Of a stretch of DNA of 61,203 nucleotides, positions 46,716-54,655 are shown piece after piece (position 1 is the stretch's first letter; every line of letters begins with the position of its first letter). This DNA comes from Acidobacteriota bacterium (GTDB lineage Bacteria > Acidobacteriota > Vicinamibacteria > Vicinamibacterales > UBA8438). The notes under the pieces were generated by a model. The model made no database searches and was not told the origin of the DNA. It worked only from the letters and a program-made list of their open reading frames with translations. The stretch spans positions 1 through 61,203 of the forward strand of contig JADFPE010000004.1 in assembly GCA_022562495.1 (NCBI GenBank). The letters are read 5' to 3'. The position numbers and the translations under genes are program-made.

Positions 46716-48997
46716 GCCAGACCCCGCGCGCGCCGATACCCCCATTCGCCGAGCACCAGCACGAACAAGAGCAACAACAGCGCCGGCATGTCCCACAGAT
46801 CCCGCTCCTCGATCACCGTCACGCCGCCACCAACCGTCTGGATGTCGTCGACCAGCGAGTCCACCGTGTCGGTGGTGTAGAACCGGCCACCGGTTTCCTC
46901 GGCGACCCGCTCGAGCAGCGGCGCCCGCATCGTCGAGTCGTAGTATTCGGAGTCGCTCGGCGTGACCCGGAAGTAGGCGGTGTCGGTGCCCAGCAGCTCG
47001 CCGTCGGTCGTCGCCTCGATCCGCACCTCGTAGAGCCCCTCCTTGCGGGGCGTGAAGCTGGCGGCGTACTCGCCGTCCCGGTCGGCGGTCCAGTCCATCG
47101 GCACTTCGCTCAGCTCCCCGTCCGGGTCGGTGATCCAGGCCGACACCTGGCTGGTGTTGATCTCTTCGTAGCTGGCGTCGTTGACCTCGGCCTCGAGCGT
47201 CACCGTCTCGTCGAGCTCCACGCGGTCTTTGGGCACCTCCGCCACCACCTGGTCGGGTACGCCGTCGACCAGCCAGCGCAGCAACCGCCGCCACAGGATC
47301 TCGTGGGTCTGGTCGTCGACCGGAATGTCGGCGTGCATCTGCCACATCCAGGAGTCCTGGGCCAGGAAGGCGAGCGACTTGCCGGCGCCATAGCGCTGGA
47401 ACGCCAACACCACCAGCGACTCGTCGTCGCTCGTCAGCAACGTGGTCGCGCCCGGCTTCACCTCGCGGATGGCGTTCACCAGGGTGATCGCCGGCAGCTC
47501 GAGCCACCGCGCGCTCGAGGCCTCCTCGGTGTCGGCGATCTGGGTGGACGGATGGGTCGCGCCCGCTCGCGTCGGTCGCACGACGGTCTCGATGAAGAAA
47601 CTGGACTCGCCGTCGGCGGCGCTCTCGTCGAGCACCACCGGCAGCACGTCGGCCACCGGGGTCCCGGCGTAGCCGCCCTCGGCATACGTGCGATGACTGC
47701 CGAGCATGATGAGACCGCCGCCGCGCTCGCTGACGAAGTCGGAGATCATCCGCAGCTGGTCGGGGGTGAAGTAGTTCGCCTCGATGCCACCCAGGATGAT
47801 GGCGCGAAAGCGGAACAGCTCCTCGCGCGTGCGGGGGAACCCGCCCAGCAGGGCCTCGCCGTCTTCGTCGTCCTCGACCAACCGCATGAACTTGTTCTCG
47901 GCGGTCCGCTGCAACACGGCGAGCTGCAGATTCTGGTCGTCGGCCACCGCCCGTCGAATGAACTTCACCTCCCAGCGGGGCTCACCCTCGAAGTAGAGGA
48001 TCTTCTCGCGCGTGTCCTCCACGACGATCAGGACATGGCGCACGTTGTTCTGCGTGACCATTTCGTCCGGTTCCGGCGCAATCCGGAAGCTGAAGAGGCG
48101 TGGGCCGGCATCCGAGGCGCTGAACCGCACCCGCACGGTGGTCGGCTCGCCGTCGGCCGGCAAGATCACCTCCTGGTCGGCCACGATCCGTCCCTCGTCC
48201 TCCACCTGCAGGGTGACGGTCTTCCCACGATACCCGGTCTGCGCCACTACCACGTCGACCACCAGCGCGGCCCCCTTGAGCACCGACCGGGGCGTCTCGA
48301 CGCGGCTCAACTGGATGTCACGGGAGTACTCCTCGCGCCCGAGCCCGACGGTGAAGACCGGCACGCCGGCCGCCTGCAGCGGCAACAACGCGTCCCCCAG
48401 CGGGTCGTCGGCGTTGTCGGCCCCGTCGGTGACCACCACGAGCCCCGACAGCGGGACCCCGGCCAGCTCCTCGTGGGCGCGGGTGAGCGCCTGCCCCAGG
48501 TGCGTCTGGGTGCCGCTGTAGGTGAGGTCGCTCACCGCCTCGATCCGGTCGGTCGTGGACGAGAAGCTGAAGAACCGCAAGGCGAACTTGTCGGCGAGCG
48601 CGGCCAGCAACGGGCTCTCGGGGCCGCCGAACTGCTGGGTCACGAAGTCGGCGCGGGTCTCGCCGTCACGGTCGGCGATCTGCATGCTGCGCGAGTCGTC
48701 GATCAGCACGCCGAGGAAGTTCTGCTGCGGCACGACCAGCGACAGCACCAGCACCGGGCGGAACAGACACAGCAGCAAGAGGGCCAGAATCGTGAAGCGG
48801 ATGCCGGTCAGCACCGCGCGGTCGAGGGGACGGCTGTTGGCGCGGACACGCTGGTAGGTGCGGAAGGTGACGACCCCGACCACCACGATCGCCATGCCCG
48901 CCAGATACGTCGCGACCGTGGGCCGGAACGCGAGATCGCCTTCCTCGAAGACGAGCGGCCGGTACTTGAAGAGAAACTCGAACAGCGAATCGAACAT
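46712..48997 (-). CDS. VWA / glutamine-amidotransferase-like membrane protein
   Basis: 761 residues. Two N-terminal membrane helices (VATYLAGMAIVVVGVVTF; FTILALLLLCLFRPVLVL) are followed by a VWA domain with MIDAS-like LIDDSRSMQ and VVTDGADN. Then come Ig-like strands and a GATase1-like domain (FRAIILGGIEANYFTPDQ, FVSERGGGLIMLGSHRTYAE, WLVDG). A last helix (MPALLLLLFVLVLGEWGYRR) anchors the C-terminus. It is likely a periplasmic-facing partner of the MoxR/DUF58 pair. ATG 48997 is chosen; the few upstream codons lack a good ribosome site. Confidence 0.85.
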   Translation of the reverse strand: MFDSLFEFLFKYRPLVFEEGDLAFRPTVATYLAGMAIVVVGVVTFRTYQRVRANSRPLDRAVLTGIRFTILALLLLCLFRPVLVLSLVVPQQNFLGVLIDDSRSMQIADRDGETRADFVTQQFGGPESPLLAALADKFALRFFSFSSTTDRIEAVSDLTYSGTQTHLGQALTRAHEELAGVPLSGLVVVTDGADNADDPLGDALLPLQAAGVPVFTVGLGREEYSRDIQLSRVETPRSVLKGAALVVDVVVAQTGYRGKTVTLQVEDEGRIVADQEVILPADGEPTTVRVRFSASDAGPRLFSFRIAPEPDEMVTQNNVRHVLIVVEDTREKILYFEGEPRWEVKFIRRAVADDQNLQLAVLQRTAENKFMRLVEDDEDGEALLGGFPRTREELFRFRAIILGGIEANYFTPDQLRMISDFVSERGGGLIMLGSHRTYAEGGYAGTPVADVLPVVLDESAADGESSFFIETVVRPTRAGATHPSTQIADTEEASSARWLELPAITLVNAIREVKPGATTLLTSDDESLVVLAFQRYGAGKSLAFLAQDSWMWQMHADIPVDDQTHEILWRRLLRWLVDGVPDQVVAEVPKDRVELDETVTLEAEVNDASYEEINTSQVSAWITDPDGELSEVPMDWTADRDGEYAASFTPRKEGLYEVRIEATTDGELLGTDTAYFRVTPSDSEYYDSTMRAPLLERVAEETGGRFYTTDTVDSLVDDIQTVGGGVTVIEERDLWDMPALLLLLFVLVLGEWGYRRARGLA

Positions 48998-49210
48998 AGT
49001 GAAAGACACGACCGGGCCGACAGCGACGCGAGCCAACTGGCCAGCTCACGATCACCTCGGCCCGACTCCCGGATCCAAAGGGGGCTCACGGCCCCAGGGT
49101 CACAGTGGCTGATACAGTTGGCGACGCCCGTCCGCCTGCGCCAAGGCTTCGGCGGACCAGCCAGTTTCTCCTGCCTCCTACCCCCTGCCTCCCGCCTCCT
49201 TGGGCATGCT
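48998..49210. other. Gap with GGCGAAGGC-like and polypyrimidine repeats
   Basis: This part of the 375-base gap upstream of the VWA gene holds CGTCCGCCTGCGCCAAGGCT with TCGGCGGACC (49.13 kb), then CTCCTGCCTCCTACCCCCTG (about 49168-49202). I see no gene here. The promoter of the VWA gene should lie within it, but none stands out. Confidence 0.5.
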
Positions 49211-49376
49211 CTAGCAGCCCGTGGTGAAAGTCCCGCTGCATTCGGCCGGCGCTGCATCCGCCCTGCCTGCGTTGTTTCTCGGTCGAATACTGCCGGTATG
49301 CTCCCTCGTCTCGCCTTGCCAGACCGGCGCATCGCCACCCTCGGTGCGACGCGCGACTTTCACCACGGACTGCTAG
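49211..49376. repeat. CTAG-type inverted-repeat element, copy 2 (complete)
   Basis: It begins CTAGCAGCCCGTGGTGAAAG and ends with GACTTTCACCACGGACTGCTAG in inverted orientation, so the arms are about 22 bp with one mismatch. The core matches copies at 22.8 and 60.8 kb (CTGCCTGCGTTG, ATACTGCCGGTATG, CCTCGTCTCGCCTTGCC). It has no room for a transposase. The right CTAG (49373-49376) contains the TAG stop of the DUF4159-3 gene. Confidence 0.88.
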
Positions 49377-50233
49377 TGACTCATCGCGTAGACGATGATA
49401 TTGACGGTGATCTCGATCGCGTAGGTCGAGTATTTCAACGGGTAGTAGGGGTGCTCGGCCCACTCCCAGGCGTCACCGATGTCGGTGTTCCAGTTGATGA
49501 TGACCATCAACCGGCCGTCCTCATCGAAGATGCCGCGCACGTGCGGCACGACGCCGTCCCGCTCCCAGGTCCGTCCGCCCCGTTCGGCCCACTGCGCGTT
49601 GCCGAGGTTCGGGACCTGGATGATTTCCTCGATGTTATAGACGGTGTTGAAGACCGGATGGTCGAGAGACAACTCGACAATCTGATACTCGGGCAACACC
49701 CGCTTGATCTCAGCCTCGAAGTTCGCCCACTCCCAGGTACCCCAGAAGTCGTCGATCATCAGGAACCCGCCGGCCAGCAGATAGTCGCGGAGCCCCTTGA
49801 CCTCCGCCTCCGTCATGTACATGTGCCCGACCTCGAGCGCATAGAGAAACGGGAACCTACGCAGGTCGGGGTCGTCGAGCCGGACCGCGTTTTCCCGTTC
49901 GTAGGCGTCGAGGAGGTCGATCAGCCGGCCGATGATGGTCAGGAACTGCCGGTCGGCTTTCGGGTAGTCGGTCGCCCAGGAGCCCCAGCCCCGGCGGTAG
50001 CCGCCGCCGCTGTAAATGGCGCGGGTGAAGAAGAACTCGCGGGCGTCGGCGCTCGGGTTCTTGAGCGTCGGCCTGAAGTCCTCCCGGCGGAGGATCAGCT
50101 GGCGCGGGGCGGAGGTCTCGACCGTGATCCGCTGGGCCGGCGCCGCTCGCTCGGCCGCCCACAACGCTCCCCATCCGACGCCGAGGAGCGTCGTCGCGAT
50201 CACACCCGCGCGCACGAAAAACCGTGGCCGCAA
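49373..50233 (-). CDS. DUF4159-family exported protein, paralog 3
   Basis: 286 residues with a signal peptide (VRAGVIATTLLGVGWGALWA). Motifs: FFFTRAIYSGGGYRRGWGSW, ATDYPKADRQFLTIIGRLI, LLAGGFLMIDDFWGTWEWAN, DHPVFNTVYNIEEIIQVPN and LMVIINWNTDIGDAWEW, with the hydrophobic tail INIIVYAMSH-like. It closely shares the arrangement of paralog 1 (DDFWG, VRGI.DE.GRLM). The TAG stop codon is supplied by the terminal CTAG of the adjacent inverted-repeat element. Confidence 0.85.
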   Translation of the reverse strand: MRPRFFVRAGVIATTLLGVGWGALWAAERAAPAQRITVETSAPRQLILRREDFRPTLKNPSADAREFFFTRAIYSGGGYRRGWGSWATDYPKADRQFLTIIGRLIDLLDAYERENAVRLDDPDLRRFPFLYALEVGHMYMTEAEVKGLRDYLLAGGFLMIDDFWGTWEWANFEAEIKRVLPEYQIVELSLDHPVFNTVYNIEEIIQVPNLGNAQWAERGGRTWERDGVVPHVRGIFDEDGRLMVIINWNTDIGDAWEWAEHPYYPLKYSTYAIEITVNIIVYAMSH

Positions 50234-50397
50234 GCAACTGCTCCAGGGGAAATGGCCGGTCAGGAGCCGGTCGTGTCGGCGCGCCCCGCAAGGCGGGCAA
50301 GGTCAACTGGGCGCGCTCGTGGAAGCACGGCAACCCCTGACCCTGAGGGCAGCATAGCACAAGCCGAACGCCTGCAACGACCTGACGCACTCCCCCC

Positions 50398-50820
50398 TCA
50401 TCTGGGGGTCCCGGTCGTCTGAGGGTCGTCTTCGTGACAGCGCGAACCGGCCCGTATCGCCGCGATCAGACGCCACAGGTCGTCGTCGGGAAACTGTCCG
50501 CCGAAGCTCTGCATCCGGGTATTCGGCACCCCGTCACTGATGACCCGGAACAGGTCGGCGTCGGTGTCGCCATGCCACCACTCGCAGTCGAACAGATCGG
50601 GCGCATCGGTGCTCTCGCCCTCCTCGAGCGAGTGGCAGTAGCCGGCGCAGACCGACTCGAGCAGCTCCCGCCCCTCCTCGATCGCCGCCACGTCCCCCGC
50701 GAACCGGTTCTGGGCCGGCTGGCTGGCCCGCAAGAAGCTGCTCGCAGCGACGACGAGCAGCAGCACGAACAGTAGACATCTCCCAGGGCTGACATCGTAG
50801 CGTTTGAAGAACGTGTTCAT
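50398..50820 (-). CDS. Small c-type cytochrome-like protein with CX3CH motif
   Basis: 140 residues, with one N-terminal hydrophobic anchor (CLLFVLLLVVAASSFL). The haem motif reads Cys58-Ala-Gly-Tyr-Cys62-His63 (CX3CH) instead of CX2CH, and Met103 in NTRMQSFGG is the likely axial ligand. The downstream DLWRLIAAIRA motif is the usual last helix of cytochrome c. It lies 110 bases downstream of the PQQ dehydrogenase gene on the same strand, so it is a natural candidate electron acceptor. Confidence 0.7.
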   Translation of the reverse strand: MNTFFKRYDVSPGRCLLFVLLLVVAASSFLRASQPAQNRFAGDVAAIEEGRELLESVCAGYCHSLEEGESTDAPDLFDCEWWHGDTDADLFRVISDGVPNTRMQSFGGQFPDDDLWRLIAAIRAGSRCHEDDPQTTGTPR

Positions 50821-50929
50821 GACACGCGGAGATGTCTGCCCCTGCGTAGCGGGACTGTAAAAAACGCGTCTGCTGGCAAGGCTGCCCCGTCTTCGCATGT
50901 CGGTGTGACGCGCAGCTTCGGTAGCAGCC

Positions 50930-52681
50930 TCACGATTCCTCCAGCTTGAACACCAGCAAGGAGCTGCCGAGCGGCACCGACGGCGGGTTCCCGCTGGCCT
51001 GCTGGACCACTCCGCCGCCGCCCGAGCCGACCGCCAGATAGACCGTGCCGTCGAGCTCGTAGGCGATCGGATGGCTCCGGATGCCGGACCCGGTCTGGAC
51101 CCGCCACACCTCCTCGCCGGTCCGGGCATCGAAACCGAGGATCTCGCCGCTCGCGTTGCCGGTGATGACCAACCCGCCGGCGGTGCTCAGCACCCCCGCC
51201 ATCATCGGGTAGGGGTCGCGATACTGCCAGCGGATCTCCCCGGTTGCCAGGTCGATGGCGCTGAGGTGTCCGTAGGCGTTGCCGTCGTTCCGGTCCACCT
51301 GCACCGGCGACCCGCCGAAGAACGGGATACCGGGGCGGAAGACCGCGGGCCGCTTGCGAAACATCATGCAGCTCTCGATGACCGGCACGAATGCCAGCCC
51401 CAGATCCGGGTTGACCGCGCCGGCGTAGGCGGCGTTGTTGCCACCGGCCAGACCGGGGCACACCCGCACCTCGGGGTTCTCGGCCGGCATCATCGCCGGG
51501 TCGACCGTCGACCGGCCATCGGCGCCGACCGTGCCCCAGTTCACCTGGTCCGCATACTGCGTGGCCCGCAGGAATCGGCCGTCACGCCGGTCCAGGAGAT
51601 ACAGATAGCCGTTGCGGTTCGCCTGCGCCAGCGCCGGCACCTGCTGGCCATCGATCTCGACGTCAACGAGCCAGATCTCCGAGTTGCCGTCGTAGTCCCA
51701 GACATCGTGCTGCGTGAACTGGAAGTGCCACTTGCGCGCGCCGGTGGACGGGTCGACTGCGATGACCGAATCGCTGTAGAGGTTGTCCCCCAGGCGGTCG
51801 TCGCCGTTCCAGTCCGGGCTCGGGTTCCCGGTGGTCCAGAACAGGGTGTCGGTGTCGGGGTCGTAGCTCCCGGTCGACCACGTGGCCGCGCCACCGTGGA
51901 GATACGACTCGGCGGCCCAGGTCTCGACGCCCGGCTCTCCCGCCGCCGGCACGGTGTAGTGCCGCCAGCGCCGGTCGCCGGTCGCCACGTCGTAGCCATC
52001 GAAGTACCCACGCACCCCGTACTCGCCGCCCCCGACGCCGATTACTGCAATGTCGCCAACCACCAGCGGCGCCGAGGTGGCGCTGAAACCCTGGGTATAG
52101 TCATCGATCGTCGTCTCCCAGACGATCTCGCCGGTCTTGCGGTCGAGCGCGACCATCTTCGCGTCGAGCGTTGCCATCAGGACCACGTCGCCGGCGATCG
52201 CCACGCCCCGGTTGGCCGGGCCGCAGCAGATGCGCAGGTCGTCGGGCAGCGGATGGTCGTACCGCCAGTACAGCTCGCCGGTCTGTGCGTCGAGCGCCAG
52301 CAGCCGGTTGCGCGCCGACGTCAGATAGAGGATGCCGTCGTAGACGACCGGCGACGCCTCGAGCTGCCCTGGGACGCCGGTCTGTGCCATCCAGGCCAGT
52401 TTCAGGTCGCCGACCGAGGCCGGCGTGAGACGCTCGATCGGGCTGTGTCGCCAGCTGGCGTAGTTGCCGCCGTAGTGCAGCCACTCGGCGGGGTTGGTCG
52501 GCGCGTCCCGCAAGGCCTGATCGTCGACCGGGCCCTCGCCGCGCCCGATGTCGGCGTCAGTGGTCCAGTGGTTGCGGTTGCGCCGCTGCGCCTGGACCGA
52601 CCCGGCGGCGACGACCAGCAGCACGGCGACCGCCATCGCCGACGCAGGTGTCAGAAATCGTCGTAGAGGTCTCGTTGTCAT
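50930..52681 (-). CDS. PQQ-dependent alcohol dehydrogenase, likely lanthanide type
   Basis: 583 residues, signal peptide MTTRPLRRFLTPASAMAVAV with cleavage after VQAQ. It is the quinoprotein alcohol dehydrogenase eight-bladed propeller, with the vicinal disulfide Cys152-Cys153 (RICCGPANRG). The catalytic Asp329 is followed by a second Asp two residues on (HDVWDYDG), the feature that separates lanthanide-dependent XoxF/PedH-type enzymes from calcium-type ones (which have Ala). No cytochrome domain is fused. The mature enzyme would oxidise alcohols in the periplasm; substrate unknown. Confidence 0.88.
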   Translation of the reverse strand: MTTRPLRRFLTPASAMAVAVLLVVAAGSVQAQRRNRNHWTTDADIGRGEGPVDDQALRDAPTNPAEWLHYGGNYASWRHSPIERLTPASVGDLKLAWMAQTGVPGQLEASPVVYDGILYLTSARNRLLALDAQTGELYWRYDHPLPDDLRICCGPANRGVAIAGDVVLMATLDAKMVALDRKTGEIVWETTIDDYTQGFSATSAPLVVGDIAVIGVGGGEYGVRGYFDGYDVATGDRRWRHYTVPAAGEPGVETWAAESYLHGGAATWSTGSYDPDTDTLFWTTGNPSPDWNGDDRLGDNLYSDSVIAVDPSTGARKWHFQFTQHDVWDYDGNSEIWLVDVEIDGQQVPALAQANRNGYLYLLDRRDGRFLRATQYADQVNWGTVGADGRSTVDPAMMPAENPEVRVCPGLAGGNNAAYAGAVNPDLGLAFVPVIESCMMFRKRPAVFRPGIPFFGGSPVQVDRNDGNAYGHLSAIDLATGEIRWQYRDPYPMMAGVLSTAGGLVITGNASGEILGFDARTGEEVWRVQTGSGIRSHPIAYELDGTVYLAVGSGGGGVVQQASGNPPSVPLGSSLLVFKLEES

Positions 52682-52835
52682 TGGGAGGATCTTACTGCAG
52701 TGAAGGTCGGCGAAGGTCTGCGACCGCCGGTCGGCTTTGGGCTGTGGGCTCTAGGCTTTGGGCGCTCTGGCACCGTCGTTGTCCCACTCGTCGTGACCAG
52801 CGCCTCTCGCCAATCAGCACGCTCGGCGCCTGTCC

Positions 52836-53228
52836 TCACTCTGCCGACAGCACGCTCAGGCCGGCGGGCTCGAAGCGGCTGAAATCGGCGGCGTTGCAGG
52901 TGGCGATGGTCGCATCCGTTTCGACCGCGGTTGCCGCGATCATGCAGTCGACCAGAGACCCACGCCGACGCGCACACTGGTTGAAGAGCGCAGCGGCCGT
53001 TCGAGCGTACCGGGCAAGAAACGGCACCGGCTCGCCGACCAGCCGCACGGCGACATCGAGCGTCGACTCTTCGACCGTCCCGCAACAGAACTCCGCCCGG
53101 CAGATCGCGCTCATCGACAGCTCTTTCCCATCCCGGATCAACGCGCGCAGGCGCCGGTCCTCGAGCCGGCGAACCGTGTCGACATCGAGGGCGTAGGTCC
53201 CCCGAATGGTCATGGTTGCCATAAACAT
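52836..53228 (-). pseudogene. Chimeric relic: antitoxin start fused to a PIN-domain (VapC) toxin lacking its N-terminus
   Basis: The frame opens with MATMTIRGTYALDVDTVRRLE, typical of a ribbon-helix-helix antitoxin N-terminus. It then continues as DRRLRALIRDGKELSMSAIC and RAEFCCG, typical of VapC from about residue 20 on. The acidic residues Glu (CRAEF), Asp (GSLVDCMIAATA) and Asp (NAADFSRF) are present. The first catalytic Asp, which lies in the missing LLDTN part, is not. One deletion apparently fused the two genes in frame. The protein is unlikely to be an active nuclease. Confidence 0.6.
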
Positions 53229-53280
53229 TTATGGCACGGCCATAACACCCACTCGTTAATCGATGGGCGACGGGGTCGGC

Positions 53281-54456
53281 TCAGCGCTCCGGCGGCACCA
53301 GCCGCCCGTCGCGCACCCAGACGTCGTCGCCGACCGTCACGGTCGTGCCGGTGAAGAAGTTCCAGCGGACGTAGCCGCCGCCGACGTTGCCCCCCAGCTC
53401 CGAGTTGTCGCCCAGCGAGAGACGCACGACACCGGCGCCGTAGCCGTAGTAGGGAATCCAGGGGCTCCGCTCGGGGACCGCGAGCAGCGGGTTGAACCCG
53501 AGCGCGAACTCGCGGAACGCGCGGGCTTCCTCGGGCACGCCCGCCAGCTCCGCCTCGGCGGCCGCCTGCCCTGTCCTGGCAGTGACGCCGACCACGCGAC
53601 CGCGCTCGATCCGGATGGTCAGGCCATCGACGGGACGACCATCCCACTGGGAGAGGGGAAACACGATCGTGCCCTCGACGCTCTCTTCGATCGGGGCGAC
53701 CCGGATGGCGCCCGCCGGCAGCTCGATCTCCCGGTCGATCAGGATGACGCCACCCTCGGCGCGCGCCGCTGAGGCGTCGCCGTCCTGGAAGTTCACCGGC
53801 CGGTCTCCGATCCGGAACCGCAGGTCGGTGCCGAGGGGCGACGTCACCCGGATCTCCCGACCCCGCATCGCCGACGCGAACCGCCGCTGGGCCGCCGCGA
53901 GGGCCGCGTAGTCGGTCTCGAGCAACGCCCGCTGGTAGGTGGCGTCGATCACATGACGTGGCGGCAGCGGCTGACCCGGCAACGGGAAGGCGCTGCCGTT
54001 CTCGACCCAGTGGAAGTGCACGGTCCGGCCGTGCCCGGCTCGAAGCAGGTCCTGCAGCGCGGCATAGGCGGGATGCCCGGGTGTCGCGCCCGGCAGCATG
54101 ATCGCGACATCCACCTCGGCCAGCATCGACCGATAGGCCTCGCGCGAGGGCGCGGCGCCGGCCGTCAACACACCGGTGTCCCAGTGCTCGGGAAACGGTT
54201 CCTTCAACACGTCGATGACGCCGATGTCGACACCTCCCGCCCGCATCACGGCGTACCGCAGGTGGGGAATGAGGTCGTCGAACATCCCGGGGGCCGCGAC
54301 CAGCAACACGCGCTCGCCCGGCTCGAGCGCCAGCTGCGTGACGAGCCGGTCGGCCATCGCCGGCCAGTCGAGCGTCAGCTGGGGCTGCGCGGCGGCCAGC
54401 GTCGGGATGGCCAGCACGACGACGAGACCCGACACCGCGATCGCTTTGCGTGTCAT
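53281..54456 (-). CDS. Exported M29-like aminopeptidase
   Basis: 391 residues, with a signal peptide (MTRKAIAVSGLVVVLAIPTL, cleavage after AAAQ). Features resembling the leucyl aminopeptidase (aminopeptidase T) group are GERVLLVAAPGMFDDLIPHL, VTSPLGTDLRFRIGDRPVN, ELPAGAIRVAPIEESVEGTI and LGFNPLLAVPE. GGAGGAG lies about seven bases upstream of ATG 54456. Metal ligands are not all certain from the sequence alone, so catalysis is probable but not assured. The export of an M29-type protein is unusual. Confidence 0.7.
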   Translation of the reverse strand: MTRKAIAVSGLVVVLAIPTLAAAQPQLTLDWPAMADRLVTQLALEPGERVLLVAAPGMFDDLIPHLRYAVMRAGGVDIGVIDVLKEPFPEHWDTGVLTAGAAPSREAYRSMLAEVDVAIMLPGATPGHPAYAALQDLLRAGHGRTVHFHWVENGSAFPLPGQPLPPRHVIDATYQRALLETDYAALAAAQRRFASAMRGREIRVTSPLGTDLRFRIGDRPVNFQDGDASAARAEGGVILIDREIELPAGAIRVAPIEESVEGTIVFPLSQWDGRPVDGLTIRIERGRVVGVTARTGQAAAEAELAGVPEEARAFREFALGFNPLLAVPERSPWIPYYGYGAGVVRLSLGDNSELGGNVGGGYVRWNFFTGTTVTVGDDVWVRDGRLVPPER

Positions 54457-54496
54457 TGCCGCTCCTCCACACGTTAGTTGTTCGGAATTCGCATCA

Positions 54497-54557
54497 TAGC
54501 AGTCCATGGGGAAAGTCCCGCTGCGACCAACGCGGGCCTTGCACCACGGACGGCTAG
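54497..54557. repeat. CTAG-type inverted-repeat element, internally deleted copy
   Basis: TAGCAGTCCATGGGGAAAGT at the left and CTTGCACCACGGACGGCTAG at the right match the termini of the 165-bp family, but only about 20 bases remain between them. Confidence 0.7.
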
Positions 54558-54655
54558 CGACACCCCTCCTCAAACCACCCGACGATCATTGCCTCCGCGT
54601 CGCTACGCGGGGGTGTCCACGTGAGGGAATACCCGATCTTCTATGATGGGTCGAG

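Noticed and set aside
47303-50422. 1039-codon open frame on the plus strand
   Set aside because: Antisense to the VWA/GATase and DUF4159-3 genes and through repeats; its composition (Arg/His/Gly-rich, no domain) is the usual shadow of GC-rich codons. The same applies to 926-2569 (-), 13279-14919 (+), 36816-38438 (+), 40767-42734 (+), 44904-46880 (+) and 51071-52666 (+).
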